Under the pieces are notes generated by a model. That model saw only the letters and a program-made list of their open reading frames with translations, ran no database searches and was not told the DNA's origin. A stretch of 64,000 nt of DNA, taken from positions 1 through 64,000 of the forward strand of contig JAVXFZ010000002.1 of assembly GCA_036657595.1 (NCBI GenBank), written 5' to 3'. Below, in pieces: positions 44,559 to 54,800 of the stretch (the stretch's first letter is position 1; each line of letters starts with the position of its first letter). The stretch is from Odoribacter sp036657595. Lineage in GTDB: Bacteria > Bacteroidota > Bacteroidia > Bacteroidales > Marinifilaceae. A program made the position numbers and the translations under genes.

Positions 44559-45521
44559 ATGAAAAGCTGTCTGTTTACAGGTATTTTGTGTATTGGAATG
44601 TCTATTTCCACCCTAAATGCACAATCGCAAAAAGAACGAGAAGAACCTATTATATACGGAAATATGGATCAATGGCTGGTTCGGGTGGTCGATGAATCGT
44701 TTATCATAGGAGGAAAAACCAAATATTTATACGAAATAGCCGCAGGCGATACCCTGCGCAACAATACCCCTTACAGCCCGGTTCTTTCACCGTGGGCAAG
44801 TTCTACTGTTATGGCAAAAGTCAGCGGAATAGTAAAAGCCAGTGTCACTATCTTTCCTGAAAAACGCGATGACGGATATTGTGCCCGTTTGGAAACCCGG
44901 ATGGAGCACGTCAAAGTTCTCGGATTAATTGATATTTCGGTATTGGCAACAGGTACTATTTTTTTAGGCGGAGTTGCAGAACCGATCCGAGATACTAAAA
45001 ACCCGCAAGGGAAACTTAATAGCGGTATACCTTTTCACAAAAGACCTAAAGCACTTGTATATGACTATAAGGTCACACCGGGAGGAGAACAAATCAAAGC
45101 GACCGGATTTAGCCGCATTGTACATATTCCGGAACAGAATAGTGCAGAAGCTTGTTTATTGTTGCAACACCGTTGGGAGGATAAAGATGGCAATGTTTAT
45201 GCCCGACGCATCGGTACTGCTTACGAACGGTACACCCAAAATGTAACGACTTGGCAAAATAACCATCGCATTACCGTACGGTATGGCGATATTTCCAAAG
45301 AAGCATTCTTCAAACCCTATATGGGATTGTTTAAAGGTGAAAGTAATCCTTATTGTATTAACAGTAAAGGCGTATCCGTCCCGATACAGGAAATCGGATG
45401 GGCATCTCCCGATGAAGAACCAACACATATTATCGTTCGCTTCTCATCCGGTCACGGCGGAGCATATATAGGCACACCGGATAGTAAATTCTGGATTGAT
45501 AACGTTAAGTTGATTTATTAA
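44559..45521 (+). CDS. Exported PCMD-like domain protein
   Basis: A 320-residue secreted protein with signal peptide ending near LNAQSQ. The body is beta-rich, with RPKALVYDYKV and a C-terminal GGAYIGTPDSKFWIDNVKLIY-type ending (jelly-roll last strands). This matches the putative carbohydrate-metabolism domain (PCMD, PF13201) of Bacteroidetes proteins, often linked to glycan use or surface assemblies. The usual PCMD protein has an extra N-terminal Ig-like domain that is lacking here. It is transcribed alone, convergent with lpxB. Confidence 0.7.
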   Translation: MKSCLFTGILCIGMSISTLNAQSQKEREEPIIYGNMDQWLVRVVDESFIIGGKTKYLYEIAAGDTLRNNTPYSPVLSPWASSTVMAKVSGIVKASVTIFPEKRDDGYCARLETRMEHVKVLGLIDISVLATGTIFLGGVAEPIRDTKNPQGKLNSGIPFHKRPKALVYDYKVTPGGEQIKATGFSRIVHIPEQNSAEACLLLQHRWEDKDGNVYARRIGTAYERYTQNVTTWQNNHRITVRYGDISKEAFFKPYMGLFKGESNPYCINSKGVSVPIQEIGWASPDEEPTHIIVRFSSGHGGAYIGTPDSKFWIDNVKLIY

Positions 45522-45544
45522 CGAAAAGGAACCCCTCTCTGCGA

Positions 45545-46678
45545 TCAGCGTATTTGCTTTAGATCGTTGACCATCATTGTAGCAAATCGTTCGGAAGCTC
45601 CGGGTTGTCCCAAGCGACGAATGATTTCATCGTAATGGCGCAACATTTTTTCTCGAATCCGCTCGCTGTATAAGATACGAGATAATTCTTGCAATAAATT
45701 CTTTTCAGTCAAATGCTGCATCATTAGTTCTTTCACCACTTCTTCGTCCAGCATCAAATTCACCAAAGAAATATATTTCACCTTCACAAAGGTTTTAAAC
45801 ATAAAATAGGTAAAACGCCCTCCTTCACCGCTATAACAGACCACCTGTGGGGTTTTCAGTATCGCTGTTTCTAAAGTAGCCGTACCGGAAGTCACCAAAG
45901 CGGCTTTTGCTTGATGAACTAAACGATAGGTTTGTCCGTAGAGAATTTTGACAGGCAAATCCTTTACATAGGGAGCATAATCGGCATCTGTCATTGAAGG
46001 TGCTCCCGCAATGATAAACTGATGATCCGGGAAATGCTTGACCATCGTCAACATAGCCGGCAGTACATATTGTAATTCCTGACTACGACTACCGGCAAGC
46101 AATGCAATAATCGGGCGATTGGATAAACCGTTTGCTTCAGTATATTCCCGAAAGGTTTCCTTCTGACAAGAATGTTCATTGATCGCATCTACTAAAGGAT
46201 TTCCGCCATATTGCACCGGATAATGGTATTTTTGATAAAAAGCCGTTTCAAAAGGGAATATAACATACATCCGATCAACATAGCGTTTTATTTTCTTGAC
46301 ACGACCGGTATTCCACGCCCATAATTTGGGAGAGATATAATAAAACACTTTCAACCCTATCTTTTTGGCAAAATGCGCAATGCGTAGATTAAAGCCGGCA
46401 TAATCAACTAATATTATCACATCCGGCTTCCATTGCTCTATATCTTCACAACACAAGCGAATATTCGCCTTCACTTTGTTCAAATTTTTCAGAACCGTCA
46501 GAAATCCCATAATTGCCGTATCCTTATAATGCCGGACAATCTCACATCCTACTTCTTGCATCAGATCCCCTCCCCAGCCACGTATCTGCGCTTCCGTATC
46601 TTTCGATTTCAAACCCTTGATCAAATTGGAAGCGTGCAAATCTCCTGAAGCTTCCCCAGCAATTATGTAATAACGCAT
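45545..46678 (-). CDS. lpxB: Lipid-A-disaccharide synthase
   Basis: A GT19 enzyme joining UDP-2,3-diacylglucosamine and lipid X to form lipid A disaccharide at the cytoplasmic membrane. At 377 residues it has the usual length. Family motifs include AGEASGDLHASNL near the start, VDYAGFNLRIA, YYISPKLWAWN, ALLAGSRSQEL, and VTSGTATLETA with PQVVCY. It shows that the organism makes lipid A. The start codon abuts the 46680-46712 repeat element. Confidence 0.97.
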   Translation of the reverse strand: MRYYIIAGEASGDLHASNLIKGLKSKDTEAQIRGWGGDLMQEVGCEIVRHYKDTAIMGFLTVLKNLNKVKANIRLCCEDIEQWKPDVIILVDYAGFNLRIAHFAKKIGLKVFYYISPKLWAWNTGRVKKIKRYVDRMYVIFPFETAFYQKYHYPVQYGGNPLVDAINEHSCQKETFREYTEANGLSNRPIIALLAGSRSQELQYVLPAMLTMVKHFPDHQFIIAGAPSMTDADYAPYVKDLPVKILYGQTYRLVHQAKAALVTSGTATLETAILKTPQVVCYSGEGGRFTYFMFKTFVKVKYISLVNLMLDEEVVKELMMQHLTEKNLLQELSRILYSERIREKMLRHYDEIIRRLGQPGASERFATMMVNDLKQIR

Positions 46679-46679
46679 A

Positions 46680-46720
46680 GTCGTTGAATCGTTTAGTTGT
46701 TGAACGATTGTATCGTTTAA
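46680..46720 (-). repeat. GTTGAATCG-type short repeat element abutting lpxB
   Basis: Degenerate copies of GTTGAA(T/C)CGTT occur, with a 7-bp dyad AATCGTT (46687-46693) / AACGATT (46703-46709). The element starts 2 nt from the lpxB ATG. Related elements lie at 51767-51836 and 63012-63056. Confidence 0.5.
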
Positions 46721-46843
46721 CCTTTTATTTGTTAGATCAATTTAAACAACAAACAAATAAATAAAGCACCGTTCTTTGTGTGTCAGCTTCATTTTCATTT
46801 GTTTATTTAAGAAGCAAATATAGCAAAATACGCACCAAATAGT

Positions 46844-46851
46844 TACTTTTG
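46844..46851 (+). promoter_or_regulatory. -7 box of mtaB
   Basis: TACTTTTG, an exact TAnnTTTG match, 20 nt upstream of ATG 46872. Confidence 0.5.
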
Positions 46852-46871
46852 CCAACAAATATAAGAAATCT

Positions 46872-48161
46872 ATGGACATTGAAGGGAAAAAAGTTGCCTA
46901 TATCACATTGGGATGTAAACTGAATTTTTCGGAAACATCCACCATAAAGCATAGTCTGGAAAAAGCCGGAACACAAACAGTTGAAGAAAAGGAAGAGGCA
47001 GACATTTTTGTCATCAACACTTGCAGTGTGACGGATATGGCTGAAAAGAAAGGTCGCCAACTGATTCGCAAGATCATCCATCACCATCCGGGAGCTTACA
47101 TTGTTGTCGTAGGATGTTATGCTCAATTGAGAGCCAAAGAAATAGAGAGTATCGAGGGAGTCAGCCTCGTCTTGGGGGCGAACGAAAAATTTAATGTCGA
47201 ACATTATCTTCAACATTTAGATCGCTGTCAACAAGAACACGAATCACACTCCTGCGATATTTTCAAGCTGGCAGATTTTGATCTCGCCTATTCGTATGGC
47301 GATCGTACACGCTGTTTCTTAAAAATTCAAGACGGATGCGATTATTTTTGCACTTATTGCACCATTCCCTTTGCCCGCGGCAGAAGTCGAAGTGCTACTC
47401 CGCAACAAGTTCTCCAAGCTATCCACGAAGTAGCCGATAAGGGTATAAAAGAGGTGATCCTCACCGGCGTTAATACCGGTGATTTTGGACGGGACACAGC
47501 TACCGATTTTCTTGCCCTGCTGAAAATATTGGATCAAACGGATGAAATGGAAAGATTCCGCATTTCCTCTATCGAACCGAATTTACTTACTGATGAAATC
47601 ATTGAATTTGTTGCCGGTTCCCGCCACTTTATGCCTCATTTCCACATCCCCTTACAATCCGGAAACAATGAAGTGTTAAAGCTGATGCACCGTCGCTATG
47701 ATCGTGAACTTTTCGCCTCTAAAATCCGCACGGTAAAATCATTTCTACCGGATGCTTTTATAGGTGTTGATACCATTGTCGGAATGCGAGGTGAAACCGA
47801 GGTCTATTTTGAAGATGCAAAGGAATTTATCCGTGAACTTGATATTTCACAATTACACGTTTTTCCATATTCCGAACGACAAGGTACCAAAGCACTTGAT
47901 ATTCCTTATATAGTCCCGCCGGAAGAAAAACATCACCGAGTTAGTGAGCTTCTTAACATTTCTGTTAGTAAATTACATAACTTTTATCACCAGTGTGAAG
48001 GACAAACGCGTCCTGTTTTATTTGAAGACAACAAAATAGGAGAACATATCTGTGGGTTTACAGACAACTATATCAAAGTGCAATCCCCCTACAATTCTAA
48101 TTTAAGCAACCAAATTCTTCCTATTAAATTAACAGAAAGTAACTGCTGCTGGGAGGAATAA
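46872..48161 (+). CDS. mtaB: tRNA ms2t6A37 methylthiotransferase (MtaB)
   Basis: A 429-residue radical-SAM enzyme that adds a methylthio group to N6-threonylcarbamoyladenosine at tRNA position 37. The N-terminal UPF0004 domain supplies cysteines 15, 51 and 82 for one cluster. The radical-SAM motif DGCDYFCTYC (Cys156, 160, 163) holds the other. A short C-terminal TRAM-like region ends the protein. The opening ITLGCKLNFSET favours MtaB over MiaB or RimO. Confidence 0.94.
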   Translation: MDIEGKKVAYITLGCKLNFSETSTIKHSLEKAGTQTVEEKEEADIFVINTCSVTDMAEKKGRQLIRKIIHHHPGAYIVVVGCYAQLRAKEIESIEGVSLVLGANEKFNVEHYLQHLDRCQQEHESHSCDIFKLADFDLAYSYGDRTRCFLKIQDGCDYFCTYCTIPFARGRSRSATPQQVLQAIHEVADKGIKEVILTGVNTGDFGRDTATDFLALLKILDQTDEMERFRISSIEPNLLTDEIIEFVAGSRHFMPHFHIPLQSGNNEVLKLMHRRYDRELFASKIRTVKSFLPDAFIGVDTIVGMRGETEVYFEDAKEFIRELDISQLHVFPYSERQGTKALDIPYIVPPEEKHHRVSELLNISVSKLHNFYHQCEGQTRPVLFEDNKIGEHICGFTDNYIKVQSPYNSNLSNQILPIKLTESNCCWEE

Positions 48162-48256
48162 AACGGTCATCTATAAATAGTTTATCAGATCAAAATGAAC
48201 AAAAATTTATTGATTCTAATTAACAATATTTAATTCATAATCATCACATTAATAAG

Positions 48257-48264
48257 TATCTTTG
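48257..48264 (+). promoter_or_regulatory. -7 box upstream of a terminator (possible short RNA)
   Basis: TATCTTTG, an exact TAnnTTTG match, with predicted start near 48271. The terminator at 48308-48348 would then end a transcript of about 75-80 nt. Confidence 0.4.
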
Positions 48265-48270
48265 TAAAAG

Positions 48271-48348
48271 AATTAATTTCATAGTTTGTTTCTGTTTAGG
48301 GTTAGTAATTAAGTCGCCGTTATAAATTCGGTGACTTAATTTTTTTTT
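48271..48348 (+). ncRNA. Candidate short RNA or attenuated leader
   Basis: This is the segment between a consensus -7 box and a strong intrinsic terminator. It contains no ORF of note and matches no RNA family I recognise. It may instead be merely the 3' end of mtaB transcripts. Confidence 0.25.
48308..48348 (+). terminator. Strong intrinsic terminator
   Basis: ATTAAGTC (48308-48315) pairs with GACTTAAT (48333-48340), extended inward by GCCG/CGGT, and is followed by eight T. The stem has 12 pairs in total. Confidence 0.9.
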
Positions 48349-48364
48349 ATTCCATTCATATTTC

Positions 48365-48372
48365 TATTTTTG
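48365..48372 (+). promoter_or_regulatory. -7 box of the epimerase gene
   Basis: TATTTTTG, an exact TAnnTTTG match downstream of the terminator, giving a leader of about 57 nt to ATG 48436. Confidence 0.5.
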
Positions 48373-48435
48373 TGGGATGATGGAAAATTTCTTTAAGAAA
48401 AGCCATCCAAGCATACTATTTCAGAAACAAACAAG

Positions 48436-49443
48436 ATGAAAATATTAATAACTGGTAGCGCAGGATTCATAGGTTATCACCTCTCAAAAGCACTTTCAGA
48501 TAAAGGATTCGAGATCTACGGAATTGATTCTCTGAATCCATATTATGATGTCAATTTAAAAAAGAATCGTCTAAAAGAATGTGGTATTCAGGTCGATACA
48601 TACGGTGAAGAATATCAGTCCGACCGTTATCCAAACTATCGTTTTTGCCAAATCGACCTATGCGATAAAAAAGCCTTAGAAAAGATATTTTCAACCCATA
48701 CCTTTGACTGTATTGTGAATCTGGCAGCACAAGCAGGTGTCCGTTACAGCCTAACTCATCCGGAAACATACGTAGAAAGCAATATTGCAGGCTTCCTTAA
48801 TCTATTGGAAAGTTGCCGTCAATATGCCTGTCCCCGTTTAATCTATGCTTCTTCCTCTTCTGTGTATGGTAACTCTAACGAAGTGCCATTTAAAGAAAGT
48901 GCTCGAACAGATACACCTGTCAGTATTTATGCCGCTACCAAAAAAGCGAATGAACTGATGGCATACAGCTATTCGCAACTTTACAAGCTGCAAACCATCG
49001 GACTCCGATTCTTCACAGTCTACGGTCCATACGGTCGCCCCGATATGGCACCTATGCTATTTGCCAACGCCATTAAAAATGACGAACCGATACGGGTATT
49101 CAACAACGGTCAACTATCGCGCGACTTCACTTACATTGACGACATTGTAGAAGGCATCTTCAAGATCATCAGCCGTCCCGGTTTGGTAAGAGAAGATCAT
49201 CCCGGCATACCCGCTGTGGTTTACAATATCGGACACGGTTCACCTATACCATTGTTGGATTTCATTGAAATACTTGAACGTCAACTCGGAAAAACCGCCC
49301 ACAAAAAATATGTCGGGATGCAAGCAGGAGATGTCTATCAAACGTGGGCAGATACCACCAAATTAAAAGAAGATTATGACTACACCCCTGCAACTCCACT
49401 TGAAACAGGTATAAAGCATTTCATTGATTGGTTTAAATCGTGA
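48436..49443 (+). CDS. NAD-dependent epimerase, UDP-glucuronate 4-epimerase-like
   Basis: A 335-residue extended SDR with NAD-binding TGSAGFIGYHL (residues 6-16), GIDSLNPYYDVNLKKNRL, NLAAQAGVRYSL, YASSSSVYG, catalytic YAATKKANE (Tyr-x3-Lys) and RFFTVYGPYGRPDMAP. The DSLNPYYD and AGVRYS features are those of UDP-glucuronate/UDP-GlcNAcA 4-epimerases (CapI, LspL, WbpP group). It would supply UDP-galacturonate, a fellow user of UDP-glucuronate with the UDP-xylose synthase of the polysaccharide locus. Confidence 0.88.
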   Translation: MKILITGSAGFIGYHLSKALSDKGFEIYGIDSLNPYYDVNLKKNRLKECGIQVDTYGEEYQSDRYPNYRFCQIDLCDKKALEKIFSTHTFDCIVNLAAQAGVRYSLTHPETYVESNIAGFLNLLESCRQYACPRLIYASSSSVYGNSNEVPFKESARTDTPVSIYAATKKANELMAYSYSQLYKLQTIGLRFFTVYGPYGRPDMAPMLFANAIKNDEPIRVFNNGQLSRDFTYIDDIVEGIFKIISRPGLVREDHPGIPAVVYNIGHGSPIPLLDFIEILERQLGKTAHKKYVGMQAGDVYQTWADTTKLKEDYDYTPATPLETGIKHFIDWFKS

Positions 49444-49467
49444 ATATCCCCTGCTCATTTCCTCTAT

Positions 49468-51768
49468 TTAAAAAGGATAACCAATAGCAAGGTTTAAAAC
49501 AAGCCCACGCCAGAAACTACCGGTGATGTTATAATAACCGGACTTCCCGGTGGTATAAGGAGCGTGAATCGGTACACCTAAATCTGCTCGAACAACAATA
49601 TACGAAAAATCGTAGCGAATGCCTGCACCTGTTCCCAAGGCTATTTCATCGAGTAAACCCCGAATCCGAAGTTCTCCTCCCGGACGTTGTGTTTCTTTTT
49701 TAAGGAGCCAAACATTTCCTGCATCTACGAAAAGAGCTCCCCTAATGCGCTCATAGATTTTGAAACGATACTCAATATTTCCTTCCAGTTTTATATCACC
49801 GGTTTGGTCTAAGTATGAATAGGCTGTTTCTACAGGATGATAACTGCCGGGACCTATAGAACGAATATGGAAGGCTCGAATACTATTGGATCCGCCGATA
49901 TAAAATTGCTCACTATATGGCATCACTTTCGAATTACCATAAGCGTATCCAATACCACCCATCGCTCTCATTGCCAATTGATTATTATTATCTAACGTCT
50001 TGTAACCTATCACCTCTGAAGTCAGTTTCAGAAATTGAGAATAACGATTGTTCAGTATCTTTTTACCCTCACCTTGATGATTACCGAAAAGATACTGAAG
50101 TCCGGCTGTAATATTGCCTGCTTGAGTGATAGAGGTCTGACAAAACAAACGATTCGGATTTCGGTAAGAGACCGCCCGATCATAGGTATAAGTGTAGGAC
50201 ATAGATGGAATGAATTGATTTCGAAAGCTCTGAGCAACAGATGCATTACGATTCACTACCGAATCAAACGCTTGCGATGTGCGCAAAAGGTAAGTGTAGT
50301 TCAATTTAAAAGGAACGATGGAATGATAATTCCGAAAAGAGGAATTAAAATCATAGGTAGCACTTCCCCAAAAAGAGATCATTCGAAAATAATTATGACG
50401 ATTGAGTAGATCGGAACCTACCTGAAAATGAGTTTGTTCACGTCTATCTCGTTCAGATTGAAGCCATTTAGGTACGAGGAGACGAGGCACAGATAAATTG
50501 AAATTCAAGCCCAGTTCATAAGAATTGATTAAACCTGAATTACCGGTAGCCTGTTTATTCCCTCCCACCTGCCATTCATACGAACCGGTCAAGCGCACAT
50601 AGAAATTCTCAGCTCGCCGAAACATATTACGGTTTGTGATTCCTAAGGTAAGTCCTGGTCCCAAAAGATTATTTGATTTCGAGGACATATCGACCTCTAT
50701 TTCTGTTTCAATAGGTAACGCAAAATCCCCCTTAATTTGCATATCTAAAAATTTCTGTTCTGTTGTATCCGGAGAAGTAATGGTCATATTAGCAAATTTA
50801 AATACACCCAATTGAACAAAATCAGCTTGTGTGCGACTTTGTTGAAAGGCAGAATAAATCTGTCCCGGACGCACTTTTACCGCACGAACAAGAACGTTAG
50901 GTTTCAACACTGCCGGTCGCTGATAAGTAATTTTCACACCATCAACCCTCACCGTATCAAAAACATCCATACCCCGCCCCCCATCAAGTACGACCTCCAC
51001 CTTTCTTATCCGATAGGGACGTAAAGCATTCTCCGGGATACCTTGCTTCAGTCCGATTCGAACATTCGCAATATGAAGCTCCGCCGTCGTATCAACTAAA
51101 TATTCTATATAGTTCGGCTGAAAAAAATAATATCCATTATTTCTCAATCGGTCAGATATTCGCTGCCGTTCCTGCTCTAAAATATTCACATCATACTGCT
51201 CACCTGTCTTCAATTCACTATTCCGAAGGTAAATCTGCACCATACTGTCCATCGGTTGTGTCCATCCCCACAATTGAATATGACCATAGTGAAAAGGTTC
51301 AGACAACTCCACGCGATAACTGACACGCGCTTTTTTAGGATTATGCCGATGGGGAATAATTTCATAGCTGGTATGAGTTGTATAAAAACCAAAATTCTTC
51401 ATAGCATTTTCGACTGTCAAGAGTCGAAGTTCAGGTTTCACATCGGACACCAAGACAGGCTTTTTAGATAATTTCCGATAGAGCCATCCTTTCAGGCTTT
51501 TCTCTTTCCCGATATTCCAATTATAAATCCACAACCCTAACGGAAAAGGAGTACGGATGTAAGGAGAATAAAGTGGATTATTCGGTTTTACAGATAAGGG
51601 GGCTGTAATTGCCGACTTCTGAGTAGAGGTTAATTTAACCTTTGCAGGCAACTCTATTTTCATATCTTTTACTCCCACATAAAGCGTTTCTGATACTGGT
51701 AATTTTCGAGTTGTCGAACAGGAAAAGAAAAACATCAAAAGGAATGCTAAGACAATCCATTTAGCCAT
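49468..51768 (-). CDS. tamL: TamL: BamA/TamA-like outer membrane lipoprotein
   Basis: A 766-residue protein with a lipoprotein signal (LLMFFFSC), POTRA-like domains (about 110-400, with RIRKVEVVLDGG), and a C-terminal 16-strand Omp85 barrel ending in the terminal phenylalanine LAIGYPF. The lid-loop region contains GGSNSIRAFHIRSIGPGSY, corresponding to the VRGF/Y motif. In Bacteroidetes TamL is the lipidated counterpart of TamA and works with TamB, encoded directly upstream on the same strand. The frame runs to 51981, but ATG 51768 gives the signal peptide and abuts a repeat element. Confidence 0.9.
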   Translation of the reverse strand: MAKWIVLAFLLMFFFSCSTTRKLPVSETLYVGVKDMKIELPAKVKLTSTQKSAITAPLSVKPNNPLYSPYIRTPFPLGLWIYNWNIGKEKSLKGWLYRKLSKKPVLVSDVKPELRLLTVENAMKNFGFYTTHTSYEIIPHRHNPKKARVSYRVELSEPFHYGHIQLWGWTQPMDSMVQIYLRNSELKTGEQYDVNILEQERQRISDRLRNNGYYFFQPNYIEYLVDTTAELHIANVRIGLKQGIPENALRPYRIRKVEVVLDGGRGMDVFDTVRVDGVKITYQRPAVLKPNVLVRAVKVRPGQIYSAFQQSRTQADFVQLGVFKFANMTITSPDTTEQKFLDMQIKGDFALPIETEIEVDMSSKSNNLLGPGLTLGITNRNMFRRAENFYVRLTGSYEWQVGGNKQATGNSGLINSYELGLNFNLSVPRLLVPKWLQSERDRREQTHFQVGSDLLNRHNYFRMISFWGSATYDFNSSFRNYHSIVPFKLNYTYLLRTSQAFDSVVNRNASVAQSFRNQFIPSMSYTYTYDRAVSYRNPNRLFCQTSITQAGNITAGLQYLFGNHQGEGKKILNNRYSQFLKLTSEVIGYKTLDNNNQLAMRAMGGIGYAYGNSKVMPYSEQFYIGGSNSIRAFHIRSIGPGSYHPVETAYSYLDQTGDIKLEGNIEYRFKIYERIRGALFVDAGNVWLLKKETQRPGGELRIRGLLDEIALGTGAGIRYDFSYIVVRADLGVPIHAPYTTGKSGYYNITGSFWRGLVLNLAIGYPF

Positions 51769-51836
51769 ACTTTGTTGAAACGTCGAAACGCTGATTCGTT
51801 GATTCTGTGAAACAAGGAAACAGTGAAACAAAGTAT
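51767..51836. repeat. GTTGAAACG-type repeat with dyad ends, tamL-tamB gap
   Basis: Terminal arms ATACTTTGTT (51767-51776) and AACAAAGTAT (51827-51836) enclose degenerate GAAACG/GATTCG repeats. The right-hand arm in tamL's sense includes the bases just before its ATG. It is of the same style as 46680-46720. Confidence 0.55.
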
Positions 51837-51892
51837 TGAAAGTGTACGCCAGCTTCAAGAAAGTGTTAGCTTTATGCGTAGGACTAAACATT

Positions 51893-54800
51893 CTATTCAT
51901 CGTTTTTCTTAAATAGGTCTTTAAATTTCCGAAAATTCTTTCGCCAAACAATACCAACTCCCGTTTGGGTAACTTCACCATCTAATACACTTTCATAATT
52001 TGAGTGGCGGAATACTTTTAAATACAAATTTCGATTCTTGGCAAAGATATATTCAATTGAAATATCATCAACTAAATTATCTTCCAATGTATTACTTTGT
52101 GCATCGTTATTATCGGTTGAAATTCGTCCACCGACCTTTACTCTCACTCGGTCATTGAACAACTGTTTTGAAAATTGATAGGTATAATCCGTGCGAGTCG
52201 TATTTTCGTCCGTATTGTATGAATCCACACCGAAAGTCAGTCCCGCTTTTCCAGTATATTTGTTTAACTCATTCTCCACGAAACTATACAGCGCATTGTT
52301 TGCCATATTACCACCGGTATTCGATTTTGCAGCTCCGGGTGCAGTGTAAGTGTTATAAATAAGCAAATTCAACGCCTGTCGTGTCCGTTCTTCTTGTGAA
52401 AAAGTTGCTAATTGATTCTGAATGACCATATCACTGGGGGCAGACAAATCAAAAGAAATATCAGGTCGGGACAATGAATTTTGGATGCGAATAATTGATT
52501 CAAAAGCGACAAGACGATTGCGATCACCATCTTCCACAATAGCTTTCACCTGTTCAGATGCAGAAATATTCAAGGTAGGATTCAAAACATTACCCGTCCA
52601 TTCAACAAAACTCCCATTGCTGATCGAAAATTGTTTCTTTCCGGCAATGGGAACATTATATACCACTGTCCCTCCTGTTAAAATATACTTTCCCGACAGA
52701 GTCATACCGCTTTCCGGTAACATTGTCAAGATAAGATTTCCCCCCCCTTGAATAGATATATTGTCATTTCCATTCTCCGATAGATCGACAGCGACACTGA
52801 CCTGATTACCGATTTCCACCAGCATTTTCATCATAAAACTATTGAATTTAATACGATTTGTCAATCCATCTTTTTCATTTAAAATCGTATCTCGAAAGGA
52901 AACAAAACGCACCAAATCTGCACTCCTATCAACAGCAAGTGCATCCGCAGTCCGCAAGGTATAAGTAATTGCCGTTCGGTTTAGCAGGTTGATATTTCCC
53001 GTCAAATTCAACGATGAAAAGGCTCCTCCGATATGCGCGTTGACATTAGCATAAGCCTTACCATAAATCAATGAGGTGGGATTTTTCTTTACATTCACAA
53101 CTTCAAAATTTGCAGCCGTTACCGCCAGATCCATATTCATACGACTAAAAGGGGTCAAATAGACATCTCCATTGACAAGCAGGCTACTATTATTTGGTGC
53201 CGTAAAACGATATTGCCGAAATTGTATTTTCCCGTCACGAACAAGTAAGCGAGCCGTATCAATAGCAAAAGTAGTACCCAACATCACCACATCCGCTTTC
53301 CCTTGATGAAAAGCCAGTTCACCATTCAACAGAGGCTTATCAAGTGTTCCTCGAAAGCGCATTACTCCTGCCAATTCACCATCCAGTTTCATTAGATGAT
53401 TCGGTATAAAAGCATTAGCTATATATAAAGGAAAAGATGAAATATCAACATCAATAGCAACATTCCGGTTTATTTCAGAAGTAGAAAACGAACCTTTGGC
53501 AAGTGCACGATGCATACTATCTACTTTCAACTCAAATTCAATGGAATGATCTATATTTCGATTGCCAAGAACATATTGCAATGCAAGATCTACGGTACCA
53601 ATGTGCTGTTCCTGATATTCCATATTCTTGATCTGTATATTTCCATTCGCACCCAAGCGATCACCCTTCGAATAAAGCAGCAAATTGGTATTCAGTATGC
53701 CACCGAGATCAGGCAAAAAAGGTGTAGTTTTTGACAAAGTATGCAAATCAATACCATCAAGTTCTACTTGTAAACGGTCTTTTTGACCTTCACCGTCCGG
53801 CAAAGATTGTAAATTGATTAATTTATTCAAATATGCCATTCTTAAATTGGCATTTACTTTCCAATCTTTACCGACAGTTACGTAGTTATCAGCATTAACA
53901 ATCCAGCGACTATATCCTAAGATAGGTGTCATTGGAAAGAAGCTGACAGAAACAGCCGAATCACGCATTCTCAGATTCACACCAAGGTCAAAGCCAATCT
54001 TCCCCTCTGCATCTTTTTGTTTTAGTTCAAAACGAGAATGATCGCCCTGCATTCTACCGGTCATATTAATATTGAACAATCCTTTCCAAGCCGTAGCAGA
54101 ACTACCCACATCAATAGAGTAAACCAAACTTTCTCCCGTCTGCCAAGCACCAAATTGTAAAGAATCAAGTCGAACAGTTTTAAAATAGGGTGCATTTGCC
54201 AATACACTTACCCGTAAACCTGTACGCTGTCGTGAAACAACATCCAATGCCAAACGACTGAAGCCGATATTCCGAACTTTCAAGAAGTGAGCAACAATAT
54301 TTTCCTGTCCTCCAAGCATCTGTAAATTAAATAACGGCAAATCCTGTCTGACAATTTCCATATTGACATTACGGGTGATTATTTGTTGACGTACTACTTC
54401 TGCCACTTTTCCTACACTGCCAGTAAATCCGAACAAAGAAGTATCTGCCTGAAAAGCTAACTTTAAATCACCGGTAATCAATTGTAGTTGCGTCTTTTTT
54501 AGATCACTATTCATATCCATCGCAATACTTCCCAACGTATAGATCTGTTGTGCATTCCTCATCTTTAAACTATCGAATCGTGCCCTAAACAAATATTTTT
54601 CGTCCGGTCCAATAACAGCGTTCAGATTGATAGCTGCTCCCACTGTCAATTCTTGTTGCATCACATTCAACGCTTTTAAGTCCACATTTCTAATGTGTCC
54701 GGAAAGTTCCAATTGATAATCTTTTTCCAAAGAATCCCCTCGCACTATCAGATCGAGAGCAGCAGCAGAATCTAATGACGTACATACCCCTCTCAGATGG

